Shown here: piece after piece, positions 37,433-47,477 of the stretch
Layout of the letters: the number at the start of each line of letters is the position of its first letter
Numbering within the stretch: position 1 is the stretch's first letter
DNA from: Pseudomonas sp. REP124
Lineage (GTDB): Bacteria > Pseudomonadota > Gammaproteobacteria > Pseudomonadales > Pseudomonadaceae
DNA length: 61,967 nucleotides
Reading direction: 5' to 3'
NCBI RefSeq assembly: GCF_020164475.1
Contig: NZ_JAIQWX010000021.1
Coordinates: 1 to 61,967, forward strand
The notes under the pieces: model-generated
What the model was told of the DNA's origin: nothing
The model's database searches: none
Seen by the model: the letters and a program-made list of their open reading frames with translations, nothing else
Translations under genes and position numbers: made by a program

Positions 37433-38557
37433 TCAGCGAAAACCGTCCTGGCAATCCTCCCAACCGATCCCGCTCTGCGACGTTTGCGTCAGCAGCCAGG
37501 GCAACGCGGTTTTCAGCCCGTCCTGCTTCACATTGAAATTGATCACGCCATGACGCCACAGCAGCATCAGGGTCAGCACCCGTTGTGCGCTCTGCGGGCC
37601 CTTGAGTTTGCCGGCGCCGTCCTGGGCATCGATGTCCCACAGGGCCACCTGCAGGCCCTGGGACTTGAAGAACGGCTCGGCGTCCGAGCGGCGCTGGCCA
37701 TCGGGTGGACGGAACAGCGGCACGTAGTTCTCCGGCAGTTTGCCTTTGACCAGATCGACGCTGCGCCGGACCGAGTCCTGCCAGTCCTGCCAATGGCTGT
37801 GGGAGCGGAATTCCCAGCCCTGCACGCCGACACACTGGGTCGAAAAGGTTGATTGCAGATTGGCCACCGAGCCTTGAGCCAGACGCGTCTGAATGTCCTT
37901 GCCGAGGACGAAGAAGGTGCCGCTCATGTTCGCCTTGCGCAGGTAATCGGCCACCCAGTCGGTGTTGTCGGGCGCGGCATTGGCGGCGCTGTCGAAGGTC
38001 AGCAGGAACAGACGGTCATGCATGCCGTCGCCATTGCGTTCGTAGTCGCCGAATTGATCGACTTCGCTGGTGGTCTGCGGAAACAGCGCAGCCTTGCGCA
38101 GCTGTTCGTCCAGGTACTGGGCATGGAACAGGCGGCTGGGTTCGGCCCACTTGATGTAGTAGCTGTCTTCGCCGATCTGGAATTTGCCGGCTTGCTCACG
38201 CAGGGTCGGCATGTCCTCCACCAGGAAGCAGAACGACGCATCCTGATCGCAGCTCCGCTGGGCGAAATTGAAGCTGGTCAGCAAGCGTTGCCACATCCGT
38301 TCGCGTACGCGGTTGACCGACTCCATGTTGACCGTGCGCAGGCCCAGCCGCTGGGCCAGTGCGGGCTCATCCAGTGCTTCGCTGTCCTGCAGTCCGTGGG
38401 CGAACATGAGGATTTCGGCGCGCGAGGCCACGTCGAACAGCGTCGGATTGGTGAGTTTTTCCGGCCAGGTGCCGCGATCGAGCGTCGCCACCTCGCCCGG
38501 CGCCGCCATGGCGCCGAAGCTCAGGAGCCAGGCCGTGAATAGAAAAGCGATACGCAA
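37433..38557 (-). CDS. Polysaccharide deacetylase-like protein with degenerate active site
   Basis: 374 residues, secreted (signal peptide [18 protein letters not shown]). A region of about 160 residues of unknown function precedes a NodB-like fold. The usual metal motif TFDD reads TFDS (187-190), and the usual H-S/T-x-x-H reads HSHWQ (253-257), so two metal ligands appear to be missing; the third motif RPPDG (283-287) is kept. The start is TTG 38557, eight bases after GGAG; an upstream start would cross that site. It may be a non-catalytic glycan-binding relative. Confidence 0.75.
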   Translation of the reverse strand: MRIAFLFTAWLLSFGAMAAPGEVATLDRGTWPEKLTNPTLFDVASRAEILMFAHGLQDSEALDEPALAQRLGLRTVNMESVNRVRERMWQRLLTSFNFAQRSCDQDASFCFLVEDMPTLREQAGKFQIGEDSYYIKWAEPSRLFHAQYLDEQLRKAALFPQTTSEVDQFGDYERNGDGMHDRLFLLTFDSAANAAPDNTDWVADYLRKANMSGTFFVLGKDIQTRLAQGSVANLQSTFSTQCVGVQGWEFRSHSHWQDWQDSVRRSVDLVKGKLPENYVPLFRPPDGQRRSDAEPFFKSQGLQVALWDIDAQDGAGKLKGPQSAQRVLTLMLLWRHGVINFNVKQDGLKTALPWLLTQTSQSGIGWEDCQDGFR

Positions 38558-38707
38558 TGGGATGTCTCCATAACAAAACCCGCGCCGCACTATATCGCGG
38601 GAAGATCAAAAGATCGCATGACACCACCGATCACCTATCACACCGATAGCTGGAGTCATCACGGACAACCCCCTAGAATCGCCCCCACGATTAAAGGAGA
38701 CGACTTC

Positions 38708-39487
38708 ATGCTGATGGTGATTTCACCCGCCAAGACCCTCGATTACGAAACACCGCCGGCGACCCAGCGCTTTACCCAGCCGCAATACCTGGACCATTCC
38801 CAGGAGCTGATCCTGCAACTGCGCGACCTGACGCCGGCGCAGATCAGTGAGTTGATGCACGTCTCCGACAAGATCGGCGGGCTCAACGCCGCGCGTTTCG
38901 GCAGCTGGACCCCGGCATTCACCCCGGAAAACGCCAAGCAGGCGTTGCTGGCATTCAAGGGCGATGTGTACACCGGGTTGAACGCGCAAACCTTCAGCGA
39001 AGCCGATTTCGATTACGCCCAAAAGCATCTGCGCATGCTCTCCGGCCTCTATGGCCTGCTGCGCCCGCTGGACCTGATGCAACCTTATCGCCTGGAAATG
39101 GGCACCAAGCTGGCTAACGCTCGCGGCAAGGACCTGTATGCCTTCTGGGGTTCGCGCATCAGCGAATGGCTGAACGAAGCCCTGGCCGACCAGGGTGACG
39201 ATGTCCTGCTGAACCTGGCCTCCAACGAGTACTTCTCGGCGGTCAAACGCAGCGCCCTGAACGCGCGGATCATCAATACCGAGTTCAAGGACCTGAAGAA
39301 CGGCCAGTACAAGATCATCAGCTTCTACGCCAAGAAGGCCCGGGGCCTGATGAGCCGATTCGTCATCGCAGAACGGATCAATAATCCCGATGCCCTCAAA
39401 CAGTTCGACGTCCAGGGCTATCGCTTCTGCGCCGAGCAATCCAAACCGGACAATCTGGTTTTCCTGCGCGATCACGCACCCGAGTGA
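38708..39487 (+). CDS. yaaA: Peroxide stress protein YaaA
   Basis: 259 residues of the YaaA (DUF328) family. In E. coli this protein limits iron-driven damage during hydrogen peroxide stress and binds DNA. Diagnostic stretches are [62 protein letters not shown] and [14 protein letters not shown] 38708 follows AAAGGAGACG. A hairpin at 39497 follows the stop. Confidence 0.95.
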   Translation: MLMVISPAKTLDYETPPATQRFTQPQYLDHSQELILQLRDLTPAQISELMHVSDKIGGLNAARFGSWTPAFTPENAKQALLAFKGDVYTGLNAQTFSEADFDYAQKHLRMLSGLYGLLRPLDLMQPYRLEMGTKLANARGKDLYAFWGSRISEWLNEALADQGDDVLLNLASNEYFSAVKRSALNARIINTEFKDLKNGQYKIISFYAKKARGLMSRFVIAERINNPDALKQFDVQGYRFCAEQSKPDNLVFLRDHAPE

Positions 39488-39496
39488 TCCATTAAA

Positions 39497-39531
39497 AGCG
39501 GCGCAGCAGTGGAAACCCGCTCTGCGCCGCT
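39497..39531 (+). terminator. Hairpin after yaaA
   Basis: Arms AGCGGCGCAG and CTGCGCCGCT, ten perfect pairs, ten bases after the yaaA stop. No T run follows on the plus strand, so termination would depend on the stem or Rho. Confidence 0.6.
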
Positions 39532-39799
39532 CTACTGATACCCCCTATAATCCCCGCTCGATTCGCCATTTTTATGGCGCCAAAAACACAACAGTCAATT
39601 TTCTAACTTTACTTTCATTCGACTTCGATCATTTTTTTCAGTAGTGGCACTGAAAATTTTTATCGGTACTGGCAAAAAACTATCCCCTGCGATTATCCGC
39701 CTATATATAAAGGGCGAAACGGCAAGTGCTATCAATATGAAAGCAGTGCCATCTTTCTCAATATTTCAAGAAATTTCAGAAATCACGATGGCCGGATCG

Positions 39800-39826
39800 G
39801 AACTATGTCCGAATGCACTGCTCGAA
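39800..39826 (+). promoter_or_regulatory. algDp: Candidate AlgU (sigma-22) promoter for algD
   Basis: GAACTA, 16 bases, TCGAA. The AlgU consensus is GAACTT-N16/17-TCTGA, so one mismatch occurs in the -35 and two in the -10. Low confidence; transcription would start near 39833. Confidence 0.3.
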
Positions 39827-40150
39827 CCACCGGTAACGAATTTCTTCGAGATTGTGAGAAATAACTTACGCAGAACAGAGATCCATGTAGCGAAGTTATC
39901 CCTGTAACTTCCACAGACTTATCTCTGATTTGGGCAATATTGAACGGACAGCGAAGACCCCTCTATGGCTATTTCCAACAGAGCCTGGGCAGCGCATCTA
40001 TAGCGTGCTCAGCAGAGCACCCAAATACTTGATTTTCATGGCTTTCGCCTGACATCAAGGGCACGGAAAGGTTGCACGAATATCTTCTGAGCAGAGGATT
40101 GGCTGCATTACAGGGCACGCCAAACAATAAGCCCTGACGACGCACACCTT

Positions 40151-40233
40151 GAGTGCACTTATTTAGACACTCGTAACTTACATGCCACCACGAGGCATTG
40201 TTGCGCCTGTGCGCCGCACTTTCGAGTGCACTT
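40151..40233. repeat. Pair of GAGTGCACTTA boxes before algD
   Basis: The 11-base word GAGTGCACTTA occurs at 40151-40161 and again at 40223-40233, 72 bases apart on the same strand. The core GTGCAC is palindromic. They lie 150 and 78 bases before the algD start. Confidence 0.6.
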
Positions 40234-40310
40234 AAAACGCTGAAAACGATGAACTATGACCATCTAATGGTTGAAGTTATTACAGGCTTGATAATAGAGA
40301 GGTAATTGCG

Positions 40311-41627
40311 ATGCGCATCAGCATATTTGGTTTGGGTTACGTTGGCGCAGTGTGTGCCGGTTGCCTGTCTGCACGGGGTCATGACGTCGTTGGCGTCGAT
40401 GTTGCCAAAGACAAGATCGATATGATCAATGCCGGCAAATCGCCGATCGTTGAACCGGGCCTGGGCGAGCTTCTGGCACAGGGTATCCAGACCGGTCGCC
40501 TGCGTGGCACCACCAACTTCTCCGAAGCGATCCGTGACACTGACCTGTCGATGATCTGCGTCGGTACGCCGAGCAAGAAGAACGGCGACCTGGAACTGAA
40601 CTACATCGAGGCCGTGTGCCGCGAAATCGGTTTTGTCCTGCGTGAAAAATCCACCCGTCACACCATCGTGGTGCGCAGCACCGTGTTGCCGGGCACCGTG
40701 GCCAACGTGGTCATCCCGATCCTGGAAGACTGCTCCGGCAAGAAGGCGGGCGTCGATTTCGGCGTCGCCGTGAACCCTGAGTTCCTGCGCGAAAGCACCG
40801 CCATCGCCGACTACGACCAGCCGCCAATGACCGTCATCGGCGAGTTCGACAAGGCTTCGGGCGACGTCCTGCAATCGCTGTACGAAGAACTCGACGCGCC
40901 GATCATCCGCAAGGACATCGCCGTCGCCGAGATGATCAAGTACACCTGCAACGTGTGGCACGCCGCCAAGGTGACCTTCGCCAACGAGATCGGCAACATC
41001 GCCAAGGCCGTCGGCGTCGACGGTCGTGAAGTGATGGACGTAGTCTGCCAGGACAAGACCCTGAACCTGTCCCAGTACTACATGCGTCCGGGCTTCGCCT
41101 TCGGTGGCTCCTGCCTGCCGAAAGACGTGCGCGCCCTGACCTACCGCGCCAGCTCCCTGGACGTAGAAGCGCCGCTGCTCAACTCGCTGATGCGCAGCAA
41201 CGAATCCCAGGTGCAGAACGCCTTCGATATCGTTTCCAACCACGACAAGCGCAAAGTCGCCCTGCTGGGCCTGAGCTTCAAGGCCGGCACCGACGACCTG
41301 CGTGAAAGCCCGCTGGTTGATCTGGCCGAAATGCTGATCGGCAAGGGTTACGACCTGAGCATCTACGACAGCAACGTCGAGTACGCCCGTGTCCACGGCG
41401 CGAACAAGGACTACATCGAGTCGAAAATCCCTCACGTGTCCTCGTTGCTCAACTCCGACTTCGACGAAGTGATCAACAACTCCGACGTGATCATCCTGGG
41501 CAACCGTGACGAGAAATTCCGCGCCCTGGTGCAGGACGTTCCGCACGGCAAGCAAGTGATCGACCTGGTGGGCTTCATGTCTCAGGCCACCAGCGCGCAA
41601 AGCCGAGCTGAAGGCATCTGCTGGTAA
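40311..41627 (+). CDS. algD: GDP-mannose 6-dehydrogenase
   Basis: 438 residues. AlgD oxidises GDP-mannose twice with NAD+ to GDP-mannuronate, the committed step of alginate synthesis in the cytoplasm. The Rossmann motif is [17 protein letters not shown] at the N-terminus, and the catalytic cysteine is C268 in [13 protein letters not shown]. The central dimerisation helix and C-terminal UDP/GDP-binding part ([22 protein letters not shown]) are intact. First gene of the alg operon; a REP pair separates it from alg8. Confidence 0.98.
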   Translation: MRISIFGLGYVGAVCAGCLSARGHDVVGVDVAKDKIDMINAGKSPIVEPGLGELLAQGIQTGRLRGTTNFSEAIRDTDLSMICVGTPSKKNGDLELNYIEAVCREIGFVLREKSTRHTIVVRSTVLPGTVANVVIPILEDCSGKKAGVDFGVAVNPEFLRESTAIADYDQPPMTVIGEFDKASGDVLQSLYEELDAPIIRKDIAVAEMIKYTCNVWHAAKVTFANEIGNIAKAVGVDGREVMDVVCQDKTLNLSQYYMRPGFAFGGSCLPKDVRALTYRASSLDVEAPLLNSLMRSNESQVQNAFDIVSNHDKRKVALLGLSFKAGTDDLRESPLVDLAEMLIGKGYDLSIYDSNVEYARVHGANKDYIESKIPHVSSLLNSDFDEVINNSDVIILGNRDEKFRALVQDVPHGKQVIDLVGFMSQATSAQSRAEGICW

Positions 41628-41636
41628 GGCAGCCTT

Positions 41637-41740
41637 CCTGTAGGAGCGAGCACGCTCGCGATGAACGCAAGAACACCGCGGGGTATCAGGTACCCAGCGT
41701 CATCGTTGGCGACCATCGCGAGCATGCTCGCTCCTACAGG
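41637..41740. repeat. Inverted REP pair between algD and alg8
   Basis: GAGCACGCTCGCGA on the left and TCGCGAGCATGCTC on the right. It lies inside the alg operon, 9 bases after the algD stop and 18 before the alg8 start, so it would fold in the operon mRNA. Confidence 0.92.
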
Positions 41741-41758
41741 TTCTACGGATCGAGACGG

Positions 41759-43249
41759 ATGCAAATTATGCTCAGGCTAAAGCACGGCCTGCTCCAGGCC
41801 GCCGGTTGGCTGTTTTATCTAAGTCTGTTGATGGGCATCGCCGTTGCGCTGCCTGTGTCCACATTCGACCCCGAGTCGAAGGACTTCATTTTCCTGATCG
41901 GTATCGTCGGTATCTGGCGCTACTCGATGGGGGCCACGCACTTTGTGCGCGGCATGCTGTTTCTGTACGTGGTCTACCCGCACCTGCGGCGCAAAGTGCG
42001 CAAGCTGGGCAAGGCGGCGGACCCGTCCCACGTATTTCTGATGGTCACCAGTTTCCGGATCGATGCGCTGACCACCGCGCAGGTCTACAGCTCGGTGATC
42101 CGCGAAGCCATCGACTGCGAGCTGCCGACCACCGTGGTCTGTTCCATCGTGGAAATGTCCGATGAGCTTCTGGTCAAGAGCCTGTGGAAGCGGATGAACC
42201 CGCCTGCCCGGGTCAAGCTCGACTTCGTACGCATTCCCGGCACCGGCAAGCGCGACGGCCTGGCCTACGGTTTCCGCGCCATCTCCCGTCACCTGCCGGA
42301 CGACCGCGCCGTGGTGGCGGTGATCGACGGCGACACCGTGCTCGGCGAAGGCGTAGTGCGCAAGACCGTGCCGTGGTTCCAGATGTTCGGCAACGTCGGC
42401 GGCCTGACCACCAACGAATTCTGCGAAGTGCGCGGCGGCTACATCATGAGCGAATGGCACAAGCTGCGCTTCGCCCAGCGTCACATCAACATGTGCTCGA
42501 TGGCCCTGTCCAAGCGCGTGCTGACCATGACCGGGCGGATGTCGGTGTTCCGCGCGACCGTGGTGACCAACCCGGAATTCATCGCCGACGTGGAAAGCGA
42601 CTCGCTGCAACACTGGCGCCTGGGCCGCTTCAAGTTCCTGACCGGCGACGACAAGTCCAGCTGGTTCAGCCTGATGCGCCTGGGCTACGACACCTTCTAC
42701 GTGCCGGATGCCGCGATCAACACCGTCGAGCACCCGCCGGAAAAGAGCTTCATCAAGGCCAGTCGCAAGCTGATGTTCCGCTGGTACGGCAACAACCTGC
42801 GTCAGAACTCCCGTGCCCTGGGCCTGGGGATCCGGCGCCTGGGTGCGTTCACGTCCGTGGTGCTGTTCGATCAGCGCGTGTCGATGTGGACGTCGCTTCT
42901 GGGCCTGACCGTGGCACTGCTCGCCAGCTTCAAGTACGGCACCGCGTTCATCCTGGTGTACCTGCTGTGGATCGGCATCACCCGTCTGATCCTGACCCTG
43001 TTGCTGTCCTGCTCCGGCCACCGGATCGGGCCCGCTTACCCGGCGATTCTCTATTACAACCAGATCGTTGGCGCGCTGGTGAAGATCTACGTGTTCTTCC
43101 GCCTCGACCAACAGTCCTGGACTCGCCAGCCCACTTCTCTGTCCCGTGATCTCGCCAGCTTTCAACGTTGGTTCAACACCTGGTCGTCTCGGACCATGAC
43201 CTTCTCCGCCGGCAGCATTTTCGTCGCCGTGCTGCTGATGATGGTCTGA
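41759..43249 (+). CDS. alg8: Alginate polymerase glycosyltransferase Alg8
   Basis: 496 residues, an inner-membrane family-2 glycosyltransferase that polymerises mannuronate from GDP-mannuronate. Membrane segments lie near the N-terminus and in the C-terminal 150 residues. The catalytic domain has [14 protein letters not shown] (the D-x-D type motif), [28 protein letters not shown], and the [14 protein letters not shown] region in place of QxxRW. ATG 41759 is given; ATG 41768 ([14 protein letters not shown]) matches the P. aeruginosa start more closely and is equally possible. Confidence 0.96.
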   Translation: MQIMLRLKHGLLQAAGWLFYLSLLMGIAVALPVSTFDPESKDFIFLIGIVGIWRYSMGATHFVRGMLFLYVVYPHLRRKVRKLGKAADPSHVFLMVTSFRIDALTTAQVYSSVIREAIDCELPTTVVCSIVEMSDELLVKSLWKRMNPPARVKLDFVRIPGTGKRDGLAYGFRAISRHLPDDRAVVAVIDGDTVLGEGVVRKTVPWFQMFGNVGGLTTNEFCEVRGGYIMSEWHKLRFAQRHINMCSMALSKRVLTMTGRMSVFRATVVTNPEFIADVESDSLQHWRLGRFKFLTGDDKSSWFSLMRLGYDTFYVPDAAINTVEHPPEKSFIKASRKLMFRWYGNNLRQNSRALGLGIRRLGAFTSVVLFDQRVSMWTSLLGLTVALLASFKYGTAFILVYLLWIGITRLILTLLLSCSGHRIGPAYPAILYYNQIVGALVKIYVFFRLDQQSWTRQPTSLSRDLASFQRWFNTWSSRTMTFSAGSIFVAVLLMMV

Positions 43250-43285
43250 CCGAACTCGCCTGAATTAACTAGGAAAACGCCCCTT

Positions 43286-44455
43286 ATGAATACCGCCGTC
43301 AACGCCAACGTAGTGCACGAATCCGAAGCCCAGCGCCAGCACGCCCGGGTCAAAATCCCGGCCAAGCTGCGGTTCTTCGGCCCAGACCGTACGCCGGTCG
43401 AAGCACGAGTGATCGACCTGTCCGCCGGTGGCCTGGCCTTCAACGCCGGTCAGCTGCCGCTCAAGGCTGGCGACGTGTACAAGGCCCGCCTGCAATTTGT
43501 CATCGACAACCTCGGCCTGGCCATGGACGTCGAATTGCAGGTGCGTTCCTACGATCGCCAGACCGGTCGCGCCGGTTGCCAGTTCCAGAACCTGGAGCCG
43601 CAGGACATCTCGACCCTGCGCCACCTGATCACTTCGCACCTGGCGGGCGATCTCGTCAGCATCGGCGAAATGCTCGCGACCCTGCAGCGCGACAACTTCA
43701 CCAAGGCGCGCAAGAACAAGGACGGCGGCCATGGCATGAGCGCGTTCGGGCGCCTGAAAGCCGTGACGTTCAGCCTGGGGGTTTTCGTCGTCGGCGTGGC
43801 GGCGTTCGGTTTCATTTTCAAATCGGTGTACGGCATGTACTTCGTCAGCCACGCCCAGGCCGGTCTGGTCAGCGTGCCGGGCATCAACATCACCATGCCG
43901 CGCGACGGCACCGTGCAGAGCCTGGTCAAAGCCGACGGCGTGGCGGCCAAGGGCGCACCGCTGGCGACCTTCAGCACCAGCATGCTCGACGTGCTCAAGG
44001 GCCACCTGGAAGGCGATCAACTGGCGCCGGCCAAGGTCGAGGAACTGTTCGGCAAGCAAATGACCGGCACCCTGACTTCGCCGTGCGATTGCACCGTGGG
44101 CCAGCAACTGGTTGCCAACGGTCAGTACGCCAGCAAGGGCGATGTGATCTTCCAGCTGGTGCCGCGCAACACCGAAGCCAATGTCGAGGCGCGCTTCTCC
44201 TATCGCCAGTTCGGCGACGTGCTGCCAGGCACCGCCGTGCGCTTCCAGATCGCCGGTGAAGACAAGACCCGCACCGGCAAGATCGTCAGCAGCACCAGCC
44301 TGAAAAGCGCCGACCTGTCCTCCGACATCCGCGTGCTGATCCAGCCTGACGAAGCCCTGGACAGCACCCTCGCCGGCCGCCCGGTGGAAGTGAACAGCGA
44401 CCGCGGCCCGAACCTGAACTGGCTGATCGACAAAGCCATGGCTGCTGGTCTGTAA
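43286..44455 (+). CDS. alg44: Alginate co-polymerase Alg44, PilZ protein
   Basis: 389 residues. The N-terminal PilZ domain binds cyclic di-GMP: QRQHARVKIPAKLRFFG and DLSAGGLAFNAG supply the RxxxR and DxSxxG-type motifs. One membrane segment (VTFSLGVFVVGVAAFGFIF, about 160-180) leads to a periplasmic HlyD-like domain containing CDCTVGQQLVANGQYASKGDVIF. It activates Alg8 in response to c-di-GMP and links it to the outer-membrane parts. Confidence 0.97.
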   Translation: MNTAVNANVVHESEAQRQHARVKIPAKLRFFGPDRTPVEARVIDLSAGGLAFNAGQLPLKAGDVYKARLQFVIDNLGLAMDVELQVRSYDRQTGRAGCQFQNLEPQDISTLRHLITSHLAGDLVSIGEMLATLQRDNFTKARKNKDGGHGMSAFGRLKAVTFSLGVFVVGVAAFGFIFKSVYGMYFVSHAQAGLVSVPGINITMPRDGTVQSLVKADGVAAKGAPLATFSTSMLDVLKGHLEGDQLAPAKVEELFGKQMTGTLTSPCDCTVGQQLVANGQYASKGDVIFQLVPRNTEANVEARFSYRQFGDVLPGTAVRFQIAGEDKTRTGKIVSSTSLKSADLSSDIRVLIQPDEALDSTLAGRPVEVNSDRGPNLNWLIDKAMAAGL

Positions 44456-44470
44456 CCGGAGGACATGCCT

Positions 44471-45970
44471 GTGACTTCTATCCAAAGAACACCACAGTCC
44501 CTGTGGGAGCTGGCTTGCCAGCGATTGGATCAACTCGGTTTGTCTGATGCACCGCGGTGCCTGAATCGCTGGCAAGCCAGCTCCCACAAGGGCCATGCGT
44601 TGTGTGCACTGGCGCTTGCCGTCAGCCTCACCGGCTGCGCCGGCCTGCCCGACCAGCGCCTGGCCAACGAAGCCCTCAAGCGTGGCGACACCGCCACCGC
44701 CGCGGCGAACTACCAGCAGCTCGCAGACCTGGGCTACAGCGAAGCCCAGGTCGGTCTGGCCGATATCCAGGTGGACAGCCGTGACCCGGCGCAGATGAAG
44801 CAGGCCGAGGCCACTTACCGCGCCGCCGCCAGCGTCTCGCCCCGTGCCCAGGCACGCCTGGGTCGTCTGCTGGTGGCCAAGCCCGGCTCCACCGAAGCCG
44901 AACAGCACGAAGCCGAAGGCCTGTTGAAAAAGGCCTCGGCCGCCGGTGAAGGCAACACCCTGATTCCGCTGGCCATGCTGTACCTGCAATACCCGCACAG
45001 CTTTCCCAATGTGAATGCGCAGCAGCAGATCAGCCAATGGCGCGCCGAAGGCAAGCCGGAAGCGGGCCTGGCGCAAGTGCTGCTGTATCGCACCCAGGGC
45101 ACCTACGACCAGCATCTGGATGACGTGGAAAAGATCTGCAAAGCCGCGATCAACACCACCGACATCTGCTACGTCGAACTGGCCACGGTCTATCAGAAAA
45201 AGGCCCAGCCGGAACAGCAGGCCGAGTTGATCAAGCAAATGCAGGCGGCCCACAGCCGCGGCACCGTCTCTGCTCAGCGCGTGGACAGCGTCGCTCGCGT
45301 GCTGGCCGATCCGACCCTGGGCAAGACCGACGAGAAAACCGCGCAGTCGCTGCTCGAACCGATCGCGCCGGGCTACCCGGCCTCGTGGGTGACACTCGCG
45401 CAACTGATCTACGACTTCCCGGAACTGGGCGACGTCGACCAGATGATGAAGTACCTGGACAACGGCCGCGCCGCCGACCAACCCCGCGCCGAGCTGTTGC
45501 TGGGCAAGCTGTACTACGAAGGGAAAATGGTCCCGGCCGACGCCAAGGTCGCCGAGGAACACTTCCAAAAAGCCGTCGGCCGTGAGGTCGCCGCCGATTA
45601 CTACCTCGGCCAGATCTATCGCCGCGGTTACCTGGGCAAGGTCTATCCGCAGAAGGCTCTCGACCATCTGCTGACCGCTGCGCGCAACGGCCAGAACAGC
45701 GCCGACTTCGCCATCGCCCAGCTGTTTTCCCAAGGCAAGGGCACCAAACCCGACCCGCTCAACGCTTACGTCTTCAGCCAGTTGGCCAAGGCCCAGAACA
45801 CTCCGCAGGCCACCGAGCTTGCGCAAACCATCGAAGCCCAGTTGCCGCCTGCGCAACTTGCCGAGGCCCAGCGCCTGTTGAAACAGGAACAGGCCAGTCG
45901 CGGTGCCTTGAGTCAGAACACGCTGCAACTGCACGCCCTGCAAGAAGAGGACGGCGAGGAAACCCTATGA
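44471..45970 (+). CDS. algK: Alginate outer-membrane lipoprotein AlgK, REP-lengthened N-terminus
   Basis: A TPR/Sel1-repeat lipoprotein that locates AlgE and bridges the secretion complex. The lipobox LTGC places the acylated Cys at residue 56, with [13 protein letters not shown] after it as in other AlgK proteins. The hydrophobic stretch [11 protein letters not shown] is normal, but 41 residues come before it, mostly encoded by an in-frame REP pair. GTG 44471 has GGAGG eight bases upstream; ATG 44465 is only two bases from it. Sel1-like repeats fill the rest ([40 protein letters not shown]). Overlaps algE by four bases. Confidence 0.93.
   Translation: MTSIQRTPQSLWELACQRLDQLGLSDAPRCLNRWQASSHKGHALCALALAVSLTGCAGLPDQRLANEALKRGDTATAAANYQQLADLGYSEAQVGLADIQVDSRDPAQMKQAEATYRAAASVSPRAQARLGRLLVAKPGSTEAEQHEAEGLLKKASAAGEGNTLIPLAMLYLQYPHSFPNVNAQQQISQWRAEGKPEAGLAQVLLYRTQGTYDQHLDDVEKICKAAINTTDICYVELATVYQKKAQPEQQAELIKQMQAAHSRGTVSAQRVDSVARVLADPTLGKTDEKTAQSLLEPIAPGYPASWVTLAQLIYDFPELGDVDQMMKYLDNGRAADQPRAELLLGKLYYEGKMVPADAKVAEEHFQKAVGREVAADYYLGQIYRRGYLGKVYPQKALDHLLTAARNGQNSADFAIAQLFSQGKGTKPDPLNAYVFSQLAKAQNTPQATELAQTIEAQLPPAQLAEAQRLLKQEQASRGALSQNTLQLHALQEEDGEETL
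44509..44592. repeat. REP pair inside the algK coding sequence
   Basis: CCCTGTGGGAGCTGGCTTGC and the complementary GCAAGCCAGCTCCCACAAGGG arms enclose a short spacer. The element is 84 bases, exactly 28 codons, and encodes a stretch beginning [12 protein letters not shown] and ending RWQASSHKG without a stop. It lies just before the hydrophobic core of the signal peptide. Confidence 0.92.
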
Positions 45971-47451
45971 AGTTGAATCCATTCGTACAAGCCGGTATCG
46001 GCCTGACATTCGCCGTGTTGTGGTCCTGCCCGACACTGGCGGCCATGACTGAAGAGCCGAAGAACTTCGGCCTGGACGTGAAAATCACCGGTCAGTCCGA
46101 AGACGACCGCGACCTGGGCACCCAGAGCGGCGGCGACGTCAATGGCGTGGGCCTGGATCTGCGTCCATGGATCTATGGCGAAAGCGGCGCGTGGAGCGCC
46201 TACGCCATGGGTCAGGCGGTGACCTCCACCGACATCATCGAGACCGACACCCTGCAACAGGCCGACGGCACCGAGACCACCGACAACGGCGATCGCAAGG
46301 CCAAGAAAAACTACCTGGCGATGCGCGAGTTCTGGGTCGGCTACAGCGGCTTCACGCCATACCCCGGCGAGATCCTCAAGTTCGGTCGCCAGCGCCTGCG
46401 CAACGACGACGGCCAATGGCGCGACACCAACATCGAAGCCCTGAACTGGACCTTCGACACCACCTTGCTGCGCGCCAACGCCGGTATCGCCGAACGTTTC
46501 AGCGAGTACCGCACCGACCTCAAGGAACTGTCGCCACAGGACAAGGACCGCCTGCACGCCTACGCCGATGCCGCGTACCAGTGGACCCCGGGCAACTGGG
46601 TCGGCATTCGCGGTCATCACACCCACGATGACGGCAAGCTCGACTACCCGACACCGGGTGAACCGGCCGACACCCTGGACAAGAAACAGAACGGCGACAT
46701 CAGCTGGCTGGGCCTTACCGCCGACAGCGACGCCTACAACTGGCGCAACACTAACCAGCTCAATTACTGGGGCAGCATCACCGGCATGAGCGGCGACCGC
46801 GACACGGTCAACCCGCTGAACGCCGATGGCACCGCGCCCGCCCAAGCCAAGCGCAGCGGCGATGTCGACGGCTGGGCCACCGACCTGGGCGTGCGCCTGC
46901 GTCTGGATCCGCAATGGCAAGTCGGTGCGGCCTACGCCCGTGCCAGCGCCGATTACGAACAGAACGGCCTGGAAAGCAACCGCTCGAACTTCACCGGTAC
47001 CCGCTCGCGAGTCCATCGTTTCGGCGAGGCCTTCCGTGGCGAAATGAACAACCTGCAAACCGCCACGCTGTTCGGTTCGTGGATGCTCAACGACGAATAC
47101 GACGCCAGCCTGATCTACCACAAGTTCTGGCGTGTCGACGGCAACAAGCCGGTGGGCAGCAACGGTATCGACGCGGTGCAGAACAACACCGACGACGTGA
47201 CCGGCGCCGTGCTCTCCAGCACTTCGCTGCCGCTCAACGACGGTGAAAAAGACATGGGTCAGGAAATGGACCTGGTGGTCACCAAGTACTTCAAGCAAGG
47301 GCTGCTGCCGGCCTCGCTGAGCCAGGCGGTGGACGAGCCTTCGGCGCTGGTGCGTTTCCGTGGTGGCGTGTTCAAGCCGGGTGATGCCTACGGCAAAGAA
47401 GTCGATTCGTACATGCACCGCGCGTTCATCGACGTGATCTGGCGCTTCTGA
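45967..47451 (+). CDS. algE: Alginate outer-membrane porin AlgE
   Basis: 494 residues. After the signal peptide [26 protein letters not shown] comes an 18-stranded beta-barrel that exports alginate. Alternating strand patterns such as [36 protein letters not shown], and the end [14 protein letters not shown], with terminal Phe as in outer-membrane proteins, support this. Many Arg and Lys in the pore strands suit the anionic polymer. ATGA overlap with algK couples the two. Confidence 0.97.
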   Translation: MKLNPFVQAGIGLTFAVLWSCPTLAAMTEEPKNFGLDVKITGQSEDDRDLGTQSGGDVNGVGLDLRPWIYGESGAWSAYAMGQAVTSTDIIETDTLQQADGTETTDNGDRKAKKNYLAMREFWVGYSGFTPYPGEILKFGRQRLRNDDGQWRDTNIEALNWTFDTTLLRANAGIAERFSEYRTDLKELSPQDKDRLHAYADAAYQWTPGNWVGIRGHHTHDDGKLDYPTPGEPADTLDKKQNGDISWLGLTADSDAYNWRNTNQLNYWGSITGMSGDRDTVNPLNADGTAPAQAKRSGDVDGWATDLGVRLRLDPQWQVGAAYARASADYEQNGLESNRSNFTGTRSRVHRFGEAFRGEMNNLQTATLFGSWMLNDEYDASLIYHKFWRVDGNKPVGSNGIDAVQNNTDDVTGAVLSSTSLPLNDGEKDMGQEMDLVVTKYFKQGLLPASLSQAVDEPSALVRFRGGVFKPGDAYGKEVDSYMHRAFIDVIWRF

Positions 47452-47477
47452 TGCACATTGCGAAGGGAGTCTCCCAG

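Larger units (their letters stand above)
39488..40310. promoter_or_regulatory. Long regulatory region upstream of algD
   Basis: 823 bases, clearly more AT-rich than the flanking genes, with no protein family recognisable in any frame. Long algD upstream regions that integrate AlgU, AlgR, AlgB and AmrZ signals are known in Pseudomonas. Candidate AlgU-type elements are GAACTA-N16-TCGAA (39800-39826) and a weaker AACTTCC...TCTGA (39906-39928). The second would give a leader of about 375 bases, like the known P. aeruginosa leader. AlgR-type GTTCGTC boxes could not be identified with confidence. Confidence 0.7.

Noticed and set aside
39644..39907. 87-codon plus-strand frame in the algD upstream region
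   Set aside because: No ribosome site, no family resemblance, and placed in a known type of long regulatory region. A small peptide cannot be fully excluded.
43265..45943. 892-codon minus-strand frame opposite alg44 and algK
   Set aside because: Low-complexity Gly/Leu/Val/Gln composition typical of antisense shadows; the plus-strand genes are well-known alginate genes.
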